Positions 9,104 through 19,760 of a stretch of DNA of 64,000 nt are shown in pieces. The position numbers and the translations under genes are program-made. The DNA is taken from positions 496,001 to 560,000 of the forward strand of contig JARKIF010000008.1 in NCBI GenBank assembly GCA_029378245.1. The letters are read 5' to 3'. This stretch comes from Roridomyces roridus. Its lineage: Eukaryota; Basidiomycota; Agaricomycetes; Agaricales; Mycenaceae. Each line of letters opens with the position of its first letter. Within the stretch, counting starts at the first letter, position 1. A model generated the notes under the pieces. The model worked only from the letters and a program-made list of their open reading frames with translations, ran no database searches and had not been told where the DNA came from.

Positions 9104-10626
9104 ATGGTAGCTTCGGTGAAGGACCTGAGGCTTATTCTTGAGCTCTTCTTTCCTCCAGAGCTGGCCATGCAACAAGCTATCTATGTCCTCAGTGTCCTCA
9201 TCACCCTCTACCCCATCTTTCTGCTACACTCCAATCAACTTAACGAGGCCCGCCGACAAGCACCTCTTACGGGATGGAAGAAGACAATTCAAGTCCTCTT
9301 GACTCGAGCCTTTGAGGACGAGGCCAATGGAGTGGAGGCATGGCTCACAGGGATAAACTCGGCCTCAGAGTACACAAATTACATCTGTGCGGATATAGAC
9401 AAACTATACCTGCTGTTGGGTCTCACGCATGCAAATTCCGACCCTTCCTCCTTTGCCTTTCGGTCCCCTCCCCCCATCCTCACAACCTCCAGACTCAACT
9501 GCCGCTACTGCCCTCCAGCACATCGCAACCTCATCCCATCATTGCGCTGTCGCCGCAAGGGCAAAATGCAGTCCATCTGGGTGCTCAATTCATCCTTTGA
9601 ATGGGAGTCAGCCACCCTGGTTGTTGGTCACTGCACTACCTGCAAAGCCGACTATTATCCAGATAGAATTACGCGGGTTGGGACAGGAAGGGAGCGTGCG
9701 GAGGTGCTCGAGTACGACGCAGAGTATCTCCGTGTCTCCAAAAGTGGCATCTGGGTACATCGGCGAATTGCATTGGCTCAGGAAAAGGCCTTGCAATGTT
9801 ACCATTCTGGCTGGTCAAATTTTGCAGACTGGATCAACGGGCTCACCCAAGATATCAATGTCACTTTCACTTACCGCCAGTCGCAGCGGCTTTTCCTAGA
9901 GCATTTTTCCCGGCGCCTCCTCATTTCCCACGATAAATCGACCACATTCACCTGTACTGCTCACTCTTCATCAAAAGGTCTTGCAGAAAAAGTTCGAGCG
10001 GCGATTGGAATAAACCACGGCGTCATACCATCCGCGATGCATCATGGGTGCATGGATTGCACGCATATCAAACGCTATCACAGCGGACCGCCGGTGGGAG
10101 ATGGTACAGAAGTGGTTGGGTCGGAAGCTGGTCCTGCTACTGCGGTGCGCTTGTCAAATTCAAAATTGCATGTCAAGCTGACTTTCAATAGATGGATGAT
10201 GCTGCCGTTGAAGCTGCTCCACTTCCCGCAAATTTGCCAGAGGTGCTGGCTCAACAGCCTGCTCCTGCGGAAGGTTCTCCCAGGGGCTACGCGCGTTTGG
10301 CCGTTATGGATGGAAAATCTCTCACACACAGGGTAATTGTGAACTAGTGCCAAAATAACTCTCGAAGCTGATGTTTCCTCAAGAAATGCGCCCTTGATGT
10401 TTGCGAGCGGCCTCTCTACAACTACAAGAATGGGCGCTTTTGCGAAACTCACCTGGACCTGCGCTCTAAGTGCGGGATTATTCCATGCGGCCGGGATGTG
10501 CGATCTTCAGAAGACCTTACCTGTGATGATGCCACACATATTGCATGGTACAAGCAGTATGATGATCGGTTCCACAGGTTATCCTTTCCTGGAGTACAGC
10601 GCGTAATTCTGTTGGAAAATGGCTGA
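9104..10626 (+). CDS. KDZ-transposon-associated CxC5/CxC6 cysteine-cluster protein, 3' truncated
   Basis: Exons 9104-10144, 10192-10332 and 10384-10626 join in phase to 474 codons. An N-terminal helical region is followed by a CxC5-like cluster (LNCRYCPPAHR, then GHCTTCKADYYPD), a middle part with GHCTTCKA-type cysteines and CMDCTHIKRY, and a CxC6-like C-terminus (MDGKSLTHRKCALDVCERP, GRFCETH, KCGIIPCGRDV, FPGVQRVI). In known proteins these clusters precede a KDZ transposase or its integrase-like core. Here the frame runs into an inserted tRNA-bearing LTR unit at 10610 and stops 17 bp later, so any catalytic part is missing. I found no KDZ core elsewhere in the window. Family assignment is from memory of the cysteine patterns. 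Confidence 0.7.
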
Positions 10627-10732
10627 AGCAGGATTCGAACCTGCGACCTTCTCAGTATATTCGAGATGCTCTTTAACCAACTGAGCTATTCTGCCGATAG
10701 TGTGAAGGGAACTCCCAGAAGGACCTTCAACA
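10610..10732 (-). mobile_element. 123 bp mini-LTR unit carrying a tRNA-like gene, copy 1
   Basis: The unit is bounded by TGTTGGAAAATGG and CCTTCAACA, the same TGTTG...CAACA ends as the copia LTRs nearby. Almost its whole body is a tRNA-like gene on the minus strand. It interrupts the CxC6 reading frame at 10610, which supports a real insertion. After 10732 comes CTCCCCCG, which on the minus strand is a polypurine tract of the kind that precedes a 3' LTR; the same bases follow the copia LTR at 11075. A 29-base T run then separates it from the next LTR. Confidence 0.65.
10620..10695 (-). tRNA. tRNA-like gene (anticodon position reads UAU), possibly a pseudogene
   Basis: The minus strand folds as a 75-nt cloverleaf plus discriminator A: acceptor GGCAGAA/TTCAGCC with an A-A mismatch at 4:69, D stem GCTC/GAGC, anticodon stem TCTCG/TGAGA, T arm GCAGG/CCTGC. 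Box A (TAGCTCAGTTGG) and box B (GGTTCGAATCC) are intact, and four Ts follow. The anticodon loop AATATAC has A instead of U at position 33, so decoding as tRNA-Ile(UAU) is doubtful. Pol III transcription is still plausible. Confidence 0.6.
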
Positions 10733-10740
10733 CTCCCCCG

Positions 10741-10769
<29 letters not shown>
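10741..10769. repeat. 29-base poly-T run
   Basis: It lies between the tRNA-bearing unit and the copia LTR at 10777. It could be the poly-A scar of a minus-strand retroposed copy or simple slippage. Confidence 0.8.
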
Positions 10770-10772
<3 letters not shown>

Positions 10773-10776
10773 GTGA

Positions 10777-11074
10777 TGTTGAAGCAGGCAGCACAGATGA
10801 ACTGAGGTCAACAGTGAGAAACTCTGTATTGGTGACTATGAAACTACATGCCTGAGGTCAACAGTGAGAAACTGGGGACCTAGGCTACATGACAGCTGAC
10901 TATATACTTGTCAGAACAAAAGGAAGTCCTAATTGGTAAATACAATAGGAAAGAAGCATATCATGGGAGAATTCCCATGTCAGATGAATATCAGAAACAC
11001 GGTCACATGACCAGAACACGAGAATGCCATCAGTGCATCAATCAATATCATCAGTTGATCAACAACTTCCAACA
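10777..11074 (-). repeat. Copia LTR type A, 298 bp, minus orientation (3' LTR)
   Basis: On the plus strand it reads TGTTGAAGC to CTTCCAACA. The flanking CTCCCCCGGGACC is, on the minus strand, a polypurine tract directly before the LTR, so this is the 3' LTR of the minus-strand RT fragment. Further copies are at 13497 (inverted), 36216, 36661 (inverted) and 41581. Confidence 0.85.
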
Positions 11075-11100
11075 CTCCCCCGGGACCTGGGCAGTCTCAC

Positions 11101-12412
11101 CTAGCTCCCCCGGATTCCCATAAGTCCTAGTAGACGTTCCAGAGCAAGACGAGGGAGGGGTTTTGTGAGCAAGTCAGCTAGCTGCTCCTGGGTTGGCACA
11201 TATTCAATGTGAAGAGTGCCTCTGGCCACTTCATCTCGAAGCCAGTAGTGAGCAAGGTCAAGATGCTTCATTCGACCATGGTGCTCAGGATTTTTGGAGA
11301 CTTGAATGGCAGACTGGTTGTCCATGTAGATCACAGAACTGCCAAACACCTTGTACCCCAGTTCCCATAGCAAATTGCGCACCCATTTCATCTCCTTGCC
11401 TGCATCCACTCCTGCAATGTACTCTGCTTCAGTGGTGGAGAGCGATACTGTAGACTGCAGCTTGCTCTTCCAGCACACTGGTGCACCATTCATCATGACA
11501 ACATATCCACCTGTGCTTTTCCCAGTGTCTTTGCAGCCACCATGATCAGCATCAGTGTAGGTAATGAAGGAAGTGCCAGATGGTGATTTAGTGTAGGTGA
11601 GTTTGTAGTCCAGAGTACCTTTGACGTAGCGGAAGAGATGCTTCACAGCTTTCCAGTGGGCTTCACCAGGATTGCTATTGAAGCGGGAGAGGATGCCAAC
11701 AGCAGTGGAGATGTCAATGCGCGTTTGGGTAGCCAGATAAAGAAGAGATCCAACTGCAGAGAGATAGACAGATTTGTACTGCTTGGACTCCTCTTCAGTC
11801 TTGGCTCCCATTTCCTTGGTCAGGACAAGCCCAGGAAGCATTGGAGTGCTCACTGGCTTGCAATCCGACATGTTGAACTGCTCAAGCATGTTCACAGCAT
11901 ATTGGCGCTGTGAGAGAGAGACGGTGCCAGCCTCAAAATCACGCTCAATCTTGATGCCCAGCAAACACTGTGTAGGACCAAGATCCTTGACCTTGAATGA
12001 TTGGCCAAGTTGAGCAATGACCCTGTCTATGTCTTTGTTGTCTTTGGCAGCAATGGTGCCATCATCAACATAGATAGGAAGGATGATCCGCACTTTGCCA
12101 TCATAGTAGACATAGCAAGAGCGATCAGACTGGGTGCACCGGAAGCCCATAGTTAAGAGCTTTGCATTCAGCTTCTTGTTCCACTGGCGGCCAGCTTGTT
12201 TCAAGCCATAGATGGACTTGTTGAGTTTGAGAAGCTGGCCCTTCTCTCCTTGTGGAAACCCTTCGGGCTGAGTCATAAAGACATCCTCCTCCAGGTCTCC
12301 ATTGAGGTAAGCAGATGAGAAGTCAAAGGAACGAAGCTGAAGATCATGCTGAGCAGCCAATGCAAGGACAATGCGCAGGGTGGCAGTTGGTCATGTTCGA
12401 TTTCTCGAAGTG
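11101..12412 (-). pseudogene. Ty1/copia Pol fragment: reverse transcriptase C-terminal part and RNase H
   Basis: The frame reads from about 12400 down to TGA at 11101. Seen: FDFSSAYLNGDLEEDVFMTQPEGF, abbreviated here by its ends; SIYGLKQAGRQWNK; the YVDD catalytic box in ILPIYVDDGT; TDADHGGCKDTGKSTGGYV; LSTTEAEYIAG; and the C-terminal ADLLTKPLP typical of copia RNase H. Protease, integrase and the N-terminal RT are absent. On the minus strand it is joined, by a deletion near 12385, to a gag piece, with a solo LTR later inserted near the joint. The polypurine tract and a type A LTR follow. It cannot be autonomous. Confidence 0.9.
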
Positions 12413-12705
12413 TGTTGGAGATCAGTGATTGTATCATCGATCATTGATGAACTGATGGCATGTTTGTGTCACGTTCTAATCATGTGATTGTGTTTGATGG
12501 TATCATGCCCTTGTTCCCTTTATGGCATTCCCCTTGTAGTCTCTTATTTAGGCATTCCCTTTGTCTTGGTACACATATATACCAGCTAGAGCAGTAGACC
12601 TGAGTCCCCATTTTCTCACTGTTGACTCAGGTATGTATTTCTTCTCATATTGAATAAAAGAGTTTCTCACTGTTGACTCAGTCCACTGTACTTCCTGTTT
12701 CAACA
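12413..12705 (+). repeat. Solo copia LTR type C, 293 bp, with AAGTG target duplication
   Basis: It begins TGTTGGAGATCAG and ends CTGTTTCAACA. AAGTG occurs directly before (12408-12412) and directly after (12706-12710). Removing it restores a continuous gag-pol remnant on the minus strand, so it entered after that deletion. Confidence 0.85.
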
Positions 12706-12979
12706 AAGTGATCCTTGAGTGCAGTCCAAGCAGCGGAAGCACTGGTAGCATCCTCCACAAGATACTGGAACTCCTCAGTGACTTTGGAGTAGAGATAGGG
12801 CACCAGCATGCGATCGAGGGTGCGCTGATCCGCGCTGGGTGTCACACCATCACCGTGACCATCAACAACCCAGAGGGCATCAAGCCCAAGCAGAAAAATG
12901 CGGAAGCCCTTGCCAAACTTGGTCCAGTTGGTGGCATTCAGACATTGGTGAGGGCAGTGGTGATGGAAGGGGGTGCCAT
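12706..12979 (-). pseudogene. Copia gag N-terminal fragment
   Basis: ATG on the minus strand at 12979 starts MAPPSITTALTNV and hits a stop; a one-base shift continues as NATNWTKFGKGFRIFLLGLD, then VEDATSASAAWTALKDHF, characteristic of copia gag. The element's 5' LTR (type B) lies upstream at 13072. The fragment ends at the solo LTR at 12705 and, after removing that, runs only a few codons before the deletion into RT. Confidence 0.8.
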
Positions 12980-13071
12980 GGCGGAACGATGTCACGTGAC
13001 GAGACGTGTGAATGCGATAAAGAGGGGTGGTAGAAGCAAGAGTGTGCAGGGAAGAGCGGGGGCCAATAACC

Positions 13072-13370
13072 TGTTGAAATAAGGGGGAGGGTGGTCTCAG
13101 ATAGGGTGCTGATAAGGCAGGGTCTCAGATGGGTGCTGATATAGCGGTCTCAGATGGGAGGCGAAAAGCCCAGATCCATTGCAAGGTAGCTAGCTATATA
13201 CCTACAAAGACAATAGAGCCAGATCTGTACCAAGACAATAAGAAAGATCACTACCAGAACAATAAGAGAGATAGTAATCAGAACAATAAGAAAGAAGATG
13301 AAGGTGAACACAATAAGAAGGAGATGCATATCATCATGTGATCGGACACTCCAAAACACAATCTCCAACA
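13072..13370 (-). repeat. Copia LTR type B, 299 bp, minus orientation (5' LTR of the gag piece)
   Basis: The plus strand reads TGTTGAAAT to ATCTCCAACA. Internally it has repeats of GGTCTCAGATGGG and of AACAATAAGA. A near-identical copy is at 37370-37659. On the minus strand it is followed by GGTTATTGGCC, a plausible primer-binding region, then gag. Its outer flank is a piece of a different, plus-strand copia element. Confidence 0.85.
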
Positions 13371-13496
13371 GAGCCTGAGCCTGAGCCTATCCCCCATCCA
13401 AACTCAGAAAGTGATGATGAGTTGCTGCTCACTTCAGGTAGCGCTCTGATCGTTGCTCATGAAGGCAATCCAGCAGATGTGGTGTTTGTTGGAAGT
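13371..13496 (+). pseudogene. Plus-strand copia Pol linker fragment
   Basis: About 40 codons (EPEPIPHPNSESDDELLLTS, then ALIVAHEGNPADVVFV) read into the next LTR. They resemble the acidic linker between copia integrase and reverse transcriptase. The fragment was probably the target into which the type B element inserted. Confidence 0.5.
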
Positions 13497-13784
13497 TGTT
13501 GTTCAACTGATGATATTGATTGATGGACTGATGGCATTCTCGTGTTCTGGTCATGTGACCATGTTTCTCATATTCATCTGACATGGGAATTCTCCCATGA
13601 TATGCTTCTTTCCTATTGTATTTACCAATTAGGACTTCCTTTTGTTCTGACAAGTATATAGTCAGCTGTCATGTAGCCTAGGTCCCCAGTTTCTCACTGT
13701 TGACCTCAGGCATGTAGTTTCATAGTCACCAATACAGAGTTTCTCACTGTTGACCTCAGTTCATCTGTGCTGCCTGCTTCAACA
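13497..13784 (+). repeat. Copia LTR type A, plus orientation, inverted relative to 10777
   Basis: It reads TGTTGGAAGTTG to CTGCTTCAACA, 288 bp, reverse-complementary to the copy at 10777-11074. The flanks GTGTT and AGTAC do not match, so it is not a simple solo LTR; rearrangement is likely. Confidence 0.85.
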
Positions 13785-14426
13785 AGTACGGCCGTTTTCG
13801 AGCAAAGTGGTGGACAAAAAAGAATTATATTGGCAGGAATTTCTATTGGGATTTGTATCCAACTCGATAGATGAGATGTCCTTGTCTAATGGGGGGTTCC
13901 AGAGGGTACGCAGCCGGGTACTGTTCTCGCAAGGGTGCCCAGGTGCCATTGTTGACAAAATCGACAGGCGGTGAGGGGGTGACTCTGCTGCTGCGGGGGG
14001 GTCGCTTCAGTGAACAGGCAGCGGGCCAGGGAGTAAGGGCTGGCTGTGTTCTGGAGCAAGGGTTAGACCATGTACAACAACAACGCACTCGTATTCTGGG
14101 CCTCTTCCCCTTCAATCCCTCTCTCTGGTTCTCCCTCAACGGCCTTGAGGCGATTTTCAAGCTTGACCAGGTGTTCATTCATGCGGGAGTCCCTCAGATG
14201 TATGCAAGGGCAATCAATGCAAGGGACTTGCGATGTGTAGCCGGTGGGTTATTAGAAGTGCGGGCGGCCGCAGGGCTGTAGTCACAGTCGGGCTCTGAGC
14301 TGGAGACATGGGTCATAGACGAGGATGAGCGGTGTAGAAGAGGAGGCATGACTGCTGTGGAGGGCGTCGAGGGTGGTGGGCATCGGACTTGTGTTGAATG
14401 GTGGGAACGGGTTGGCAGTTAGGTAC
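13785..14426. other. Unassigned sequence without a supported gene
   Basis: Frames of up to 136 codons are present but lack recognisable domains and overlap on both strands. A GC-rich stretch near 13900-14280 may be a decayed element. Confidence 0.4.
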
Positions 14427-14732
14427 TCGGTTCCCTTCCCCTCTCGCGATTGTCATGGACGTTTACATACACGATAATTATGTATCAGGATCCGTGTGGG
14501 ACAGATCGACTCGATATAGTTACATTAGCGGTACCAATACCGGATAAACGGACCTTGGATACTCATAGTAGCTTACTAGTCGGCTCCCGCTCTTTGTATA
14601 AGTAGTTTCCCTCTCTGAGGTTATTCCTCAGAGAGAAAGAACCCGAATACACTGGTTTCTCATATACTCCTCTTAGTCGCCCTTTAGTCGACCTCGTCGA
14701 GCGGACCATCCTCCGGCCCTCTTATTCCAACA
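14427..14732 (+). repeat. Relic LTR-like repeat, copy 1
   Basis: Sequence from about GGTACTCGGTTCCC through TGTCATGGACG to TTCCAACA recurs, diverged, at 40874-41231. Shared blocks include TCATAGTAGCTTACTAGTCG, TTTGTATAAGTAG and CTCTCTGAGGT. TATAAG near 14597 may be its promoter. A degenerate retroelement leader with ATATCAGAGCC follows. Confidence 0.5.
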
Positions 14733-15034
14733 ACTTGTGGCCGTAAAAGGAAGGCTCCACCCGCTGACGTATATCAGAGCCGCAGCAGTTACCTCGTGAC
14801 TCAACCTCTCTGGACCTTCGACCACCATCTTCTCCCGCCCCACCAGGCATTCGGTGCGCCTACACCCTCTCTCATTGGAACTTCGACTCACCGTGTTATA
14901 GAAGCTTGCTCCCTGCTCCCTTTACCTCTCTCGGTATGTCCGCACCCGCGCCCACATCTTCACTGTTCGGACTCGCATTGCAGGTGTCATCCTCCTCTCG
15001 AAGTTTGGATCTAGGTACGTGCCTTACCTTTCTT
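14733..15034 (+). other. Flank of the Plavaka element; apparent exon and intron start
   Basis: An ATG at 14936 opens a short frame (MSAPAPTSSLFGLALQ) ending in a good donor at 15014 (CTAG then GTACGTG). The transposon starts 21 bp into that presumed intron. The matching acceptor is right of the element near 31935. Confidence 0.4.
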
Positions 15035-15486
15035 CACAGCGGCAGTTCAACAATAAACGGCCCATTTTAATTAGCCGCCCTTCCGAAGGTTTGGCGAACA
15101 AATAAGGCTGGGCCGAAATTCAATTGGATACATTTGGTTTAGCCTAGATCCGAATCAGAGCCGAATTTCGGCCTTTCATGTCGCGAATAAACAAATTTCA
15201 AACCTGTAGAATGAGAACACCATTGTGTGCAATCGAAAGCTATTGCGATGCATTGGACAAAAACGGCCTCCAAGTCAATGCCCAAACGGCAAATAATCTG
15301 TCCATCAAAGTGCAACCTTAAAGTCCGGAAATCACGTTCAATATGGGGGCCGCTTTTACGCAAAGTATGTAATAGGATTTCGAGGCCGCCGAAATCTCCG
15401 TGGAAACTCAAGATTTCGAACCCAATCAAACCTATCTGCCGATGATCTCCGGATGATCCGCAGATCATCTTCGGATGATCCGCGAC
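15035..15486 (+). repeat. Left terminal inverted repeat
   Basis: It is complementary to 31456-31903. The inner edge carries alternating GATGATCTCCGG, GATGATCCGCAG and GATCATCTTCGG motifs, probably transposase-binding sites. Confidence 0.85.
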
Positions 15487-15618
15487 ATAAAGACTCAGTA
15501 CAGTTCACGTGGATCACGCCGACAATCCATCAACACTACGAAATGCTTGATCACTAGAGTGACTGGCAAGCATCTTCATTTGAACATAAATATATGGTAC
15601 AGAAAGGCTAACATCCAC

Positions 15619-18534
15619 TCATGCAGGTAGCTTAAGATATTCGGCGGCAATCTCCTCATTCTTCGAGGCAACCTTCCTTGCAGTGACACTGAACTTGATT
15701 TTGCGCTTCCATTCTGAGAATGTCCAGAGCTTTGCAGTTCCCTGCGCCATTTCCTTCAACCTCTTCACAAACCAACGCTCGCAATTTGCATTCCACCAGC
15801 CGGTGCTGAGGCCTGAGGACTCAAATGCCATCGGTGTTGGCCACCAGCTTATATATTTGAGCTGGCGGCCATCCTCCGTATGTGGATCCCATTGGCCTGG
15901 GACAGAATGAGAAGAGTATCCAAAGAAGAACGGGAGAAGACTTGCCAGTTTCAACTGCGTAGAAGCCGCATATTAACTTGATTTCATCAGGGCTCAACGA
16001 TTGATGCCACAAAGAGCTCCCGCCGTTTAAACGACACACGCAAGTCCCGGATCTGAGCACATCATCTGATGGCTCCAGAAGTGCGAGGTCCTCAGCATCA
16101 ATCAGAACCAAGCGAGCAAGCCGTCCAATGATCCCGCCGTGGAATAGAGCTGCATGACCACGAGGAGTGCGCAAGAACGCATTTCGCCGCTGGACATACA
16201 CCCCGAGATCAACCGAGGTGGGAATGTATCCTTTGGGGCGGCGTCCAAGATTATAAGTCGGCGGAGGAGAGAGGTACGTGTAATTTTTCCTTCGCCATGC
16301 AGGATGAAACTCCACACCCAATCTGATCAAGTCGCGGATGATCGACGAAATATCGGTGCCATGCTGAGTTCGTATGACTTGCAGTACAGTGGCTGCATGA
16401 TTCAGGAGGATCAAAGGGCGAGATTCGTCGTCGGCATCAGGGCTGACTCCATAAAAAATGTGGTCCCCAACCGTAATTACTCTGAGTTCAATGGTCCGGA
16501 TGTCCTCCATGTCGGAATGTAGATTTCTGAGATCAAAAAAGTCGTTGTAGGGGATCTCATTCAGATTCTTGTCCAAAATGAGCTGGAGCAAAGTTGGAAG
16601 TAACGACTCCGGCGGGGGCACCCACTGTGTATCCCCGATAGACCAGCCACAGCTCATTGCATCCAGCTGTTTAGTGGAAGCAGGGGGAGCACCAGATGAC
16701 TGCAATTCCAAACCAAACCGACTGTGAATCACATCTTGCACATCTTGAGCCCTCCAGCCCGGAGGTTTATCTGTTCCTTGGTTCAGATCCTCTTGGCTGA
16801 GTGCATATGCCTGCTCGAGATCCGCTGCCGCCCCTTCACCGGTTTCCTCTTCCATCTGTTTGCTCCCCGGAAAATTGGGGACCCTGAGCACACTGTCTAT
16901 GGGGGGCGCAGGGGAGTTGCTCGGCTGGAAGTCACCAACAGGATGCCAGTCGTCGTATTCCTCAAACGGTTCCGGCTCCTCTGACGACAATGCAGTACAC
17001 AGATCCCACTCATCAGAGAACGGATCATAGACCCTTTGATTCGGAGTAAATTGATCCCAGAGGTGCCGAGCTTTCAGACGGTGGCATGCACGGCGAATCA
17101 AGAAGCCGTTCTCTTCCTCCCAAATGAAAACACGGGCACCACTCCTGTCTGGGGGTGTTCCGGTTGATGCATGGGCTTCTTGTACCATGCGACGCTGCGC
17201 AGAATCAAAGGATTCAAGATTGGCTCGTTGTACATTGAAAACTCGACGGCGTTCCAGAAAGGCCAATATTGTCTCTCCTGGTAATTGTCCACTGTCGGAC
17301 TCAACAGCGGGTACCCCGGCGATGGATGGGGAAATATAGGTTTGCATCTCGGAGTCGGGCTGATGCGGCCGCGGGCTCACCGGGCCCGAAACAAGGGAAG
17401 GAGCAGGTGTCTCAACTGGGTTCCCATCCCTGCCGCTCTCCCAGACCGAGGCTTTCATCCTCCAGGGGCTGAATGTCACAGCCCCGGTGAGATTGCACAG
17501 GTACTTGTCCTCTTCCTCATCCGGTGCGAACTGTACGGTCACCAGGGTCTCCGGAATGGGCCGCTCGGGTGGGAAGTTGCACCCGTAGAAGAGGTACAGT
17601 GGGACTCGGTGCACTCCCAAGAGGTGAGGAAATAACCAGGCAGCATCACAGGGAAGTTGCTGGCCAGGGTGATCACGAGAAAGGCTCAAATCTATAATGC
17701 CTCCCATACGGTCAATTCTCATATCTCCCACAGCGGAGTTCTCCAAATCGGCCATCCATTGAGGATGAAAACGAGTCCGTCCCAGCAGATCAGACCTCCA
17801 ATCGTGGTTTGGGCTGCCAGTGGAGTCGAGAAGGATGAATAAGAGTGTAATGTGTGCCATCAGTGGGAGAAATGCCTCACGCGAGTGCAGGGCTATGTGA
17901 ATGGCTTGTGATCGTGTACCGGCGCGTCTTTCCGTGTATTGGAATAAAATGGGAAGCGAGAATGGATATACACCCGCCGCACCACTACCGCCATAAAGAT
18001 CTATCATCGTCTTCAAGGTAAGACGGAGGAAGCTCTCAAGAGCCAGCCAGCTGTCGACGAGGCTTTGTTGGAGACCCCAACAAGTCGTCCATTTGAAGCC
18101 ATCATGGGTGGAGATCTCTTCGAGGGGAAGTGCCTTGCCGTTGACATTCAAGCGGGAAAAGAGTGGCCCGTAGAATGGATTGAACCGAGGTATGAGAACA
18201 AGGTACGGGAAGGTCGCATTAATCCACAACGGCCGCCTGAAGTCCCCAAGACGGAAGTTGTACCCGCTAGCCCAGGCAGGATCCGGAATCTCTTTGGATG
18301 GGATGTCGAGCAGAAACCGGGGTTCTCCATAGTGTACCCCAAAAAGACCCATGTGGTTCCGAATATGTCCATCAAACCATGGAGCACCCTTTGTATGAGG
18401 GTTAGACGAAAGACAAGTCTAGACTTGATAAGGTACATACATGGGGGAAGGTGGGTAGGTCTGAACTCAAGGAAGCAGGCATGATTGGCGGCGTAAGTAT
18501 ATTTCTGCGGGTCTCGATCAGCAATGCACCACAT
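15619..18534 (-). CDS. Plavaka cargo 1: large conserved basidiomycete-type protein of unknown function
   Basis: The main exon is 15946 to about 18388, the last exon 15619-15896. They are joined by a 49 bp intron with a GC donor (GCAAGT, 15897-15945). A first exon may start at ATG 18534, but its phase does not close, so the start is unresolved. The product is about 900 residues. Its N-terminal half is aromatic-rich and compact (RRPLWINATFPYLVLIPRF). The middle has a charged segment (AFLERRRVFNVQRANLESFD) and the pattern ARVFIWEEENGFLIRRACHR. The C-terminus is Trp/Lys-rich (YISWWPTPMAFESSGLSTGW). The protein type occurs near transposases in agaricomycetes, as I recall; no enzymatic motif is visible. 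Confidence 0.7.
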
Positions 18535-19760
18535 ACAGGAGAGGCATATTCACCAGAATTCAAAAGCAGCGGTCCGCCGAAGATTGGCTGATGCGATCCA
18601 AGTCACTCAGTTCTGGGATCTTGCTCAAGTTTGAGTGGCCCAGGGCAAGGGGAGCAAACTGCAACAGCAGTCCTACAGACGTACAACGTCTCGCAGTCAC
18701 TGAGTGCGGCAAGGGAGAGACAAAGGAGGTAGCTCTTACGTGAATGCAGTCACCAAACAGTCACACTACTTTGACGCTGTATGATTGCCCTGATGTTCAG
18801 ATGATCTCCATTCCCAAGTCAATGTCACAACAACTGCGCCCGGTGGAGGAGAGGTTGAAATAAACAATGTGAAGCCATTGGGTTGATGCGCCCGGCACTC
18901 ACCTGTGCTTTCTCAAACTGGACGTCTCGATTGCGATTCGAGGATCTCGGGCCGTCGGCAACTTGAAGAAGATCAATTGGAGATCTTTACCATCTCCGCC
19001 GATCGGGCATCTGTCACCGAACACAGCCTAAGTGTCATCGACGAGTCGGATAGCTTGTGCAAACTCCTACATCAACGACCACATCTCCTCGTTCTTGGTG
19101 CAGGGCCACCGAGGCGTCGTCTAATCCTCAGTCTTCCTCAGTGCTCGGCCATGTCTGGATAGGAAACCGCGGGTATGTGAAACCGCGGGTATGTGCTGAT
19201 CCGCGCTGTCAAGATTCTGCGGGAATCCCGACTCCCGGGACTCCAAACCTCATCAGCCTGGATGGCCGGCTCGGTGCTCCCAAGCCGCTCACAAGACGTG
19301 AGCTTTTTCTTCACCGCTATGTACATGCATTCCCTCTCGAGTCTCATCACCCAGATGAGCGCCGAATTCCGTGCGTGTATGAAGTGTCCTCCCATTCCAA
19401 GGCTGAGCTACCCACACTCACTCTCTTTCAACTTGCTCTGTTGCCTCACATCCGCAGCATGGCCCACATGACCCGGTTGTAACTCAGTGCCCTGAGGGCG
19501 GTGCGCCTGGCGTGCATTCTTTTAAAAAGAATGTGAAAGTGACAGCTCTGACATGAGCTCCGGTGATAATGCACCAGTGCGTCGACATCACCAATGCTTG
19601 CACATGGCCCAGATGGCTCAGTCACATTTTACAGAAGTTTCTGTCCACTAGCCGGAATGTAGTTTTGAGTATTCACAGCTGGACTTGGATCGAACAAACA
19701 CGCGCAAGATCTCTGGTTCGAATTGTTCACTACACTAATGAACATTCAACAGTCAAATCA
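18535..19760. other. Spacer inside the Plavaka element
   Basis: No frame with recognisable or continuous coding is seen. The stretch probably includes the promoter of cargo 1 and the 3' end of cargo 2. Confidence 0.45.

Noticed and set aside
13871..14281. 136-codon plus-strand frame near 14 kb
   Set aside because: Overlaps an equally long minus-strand frame; no domain, no splice context.
15035..15486. Two independent short inverted-repeat elements instead of one large transposon
   Set aside because: Matching CTT flanks, opposite orientation, the transposase next to one arm and the restorable intron favour a single unit.
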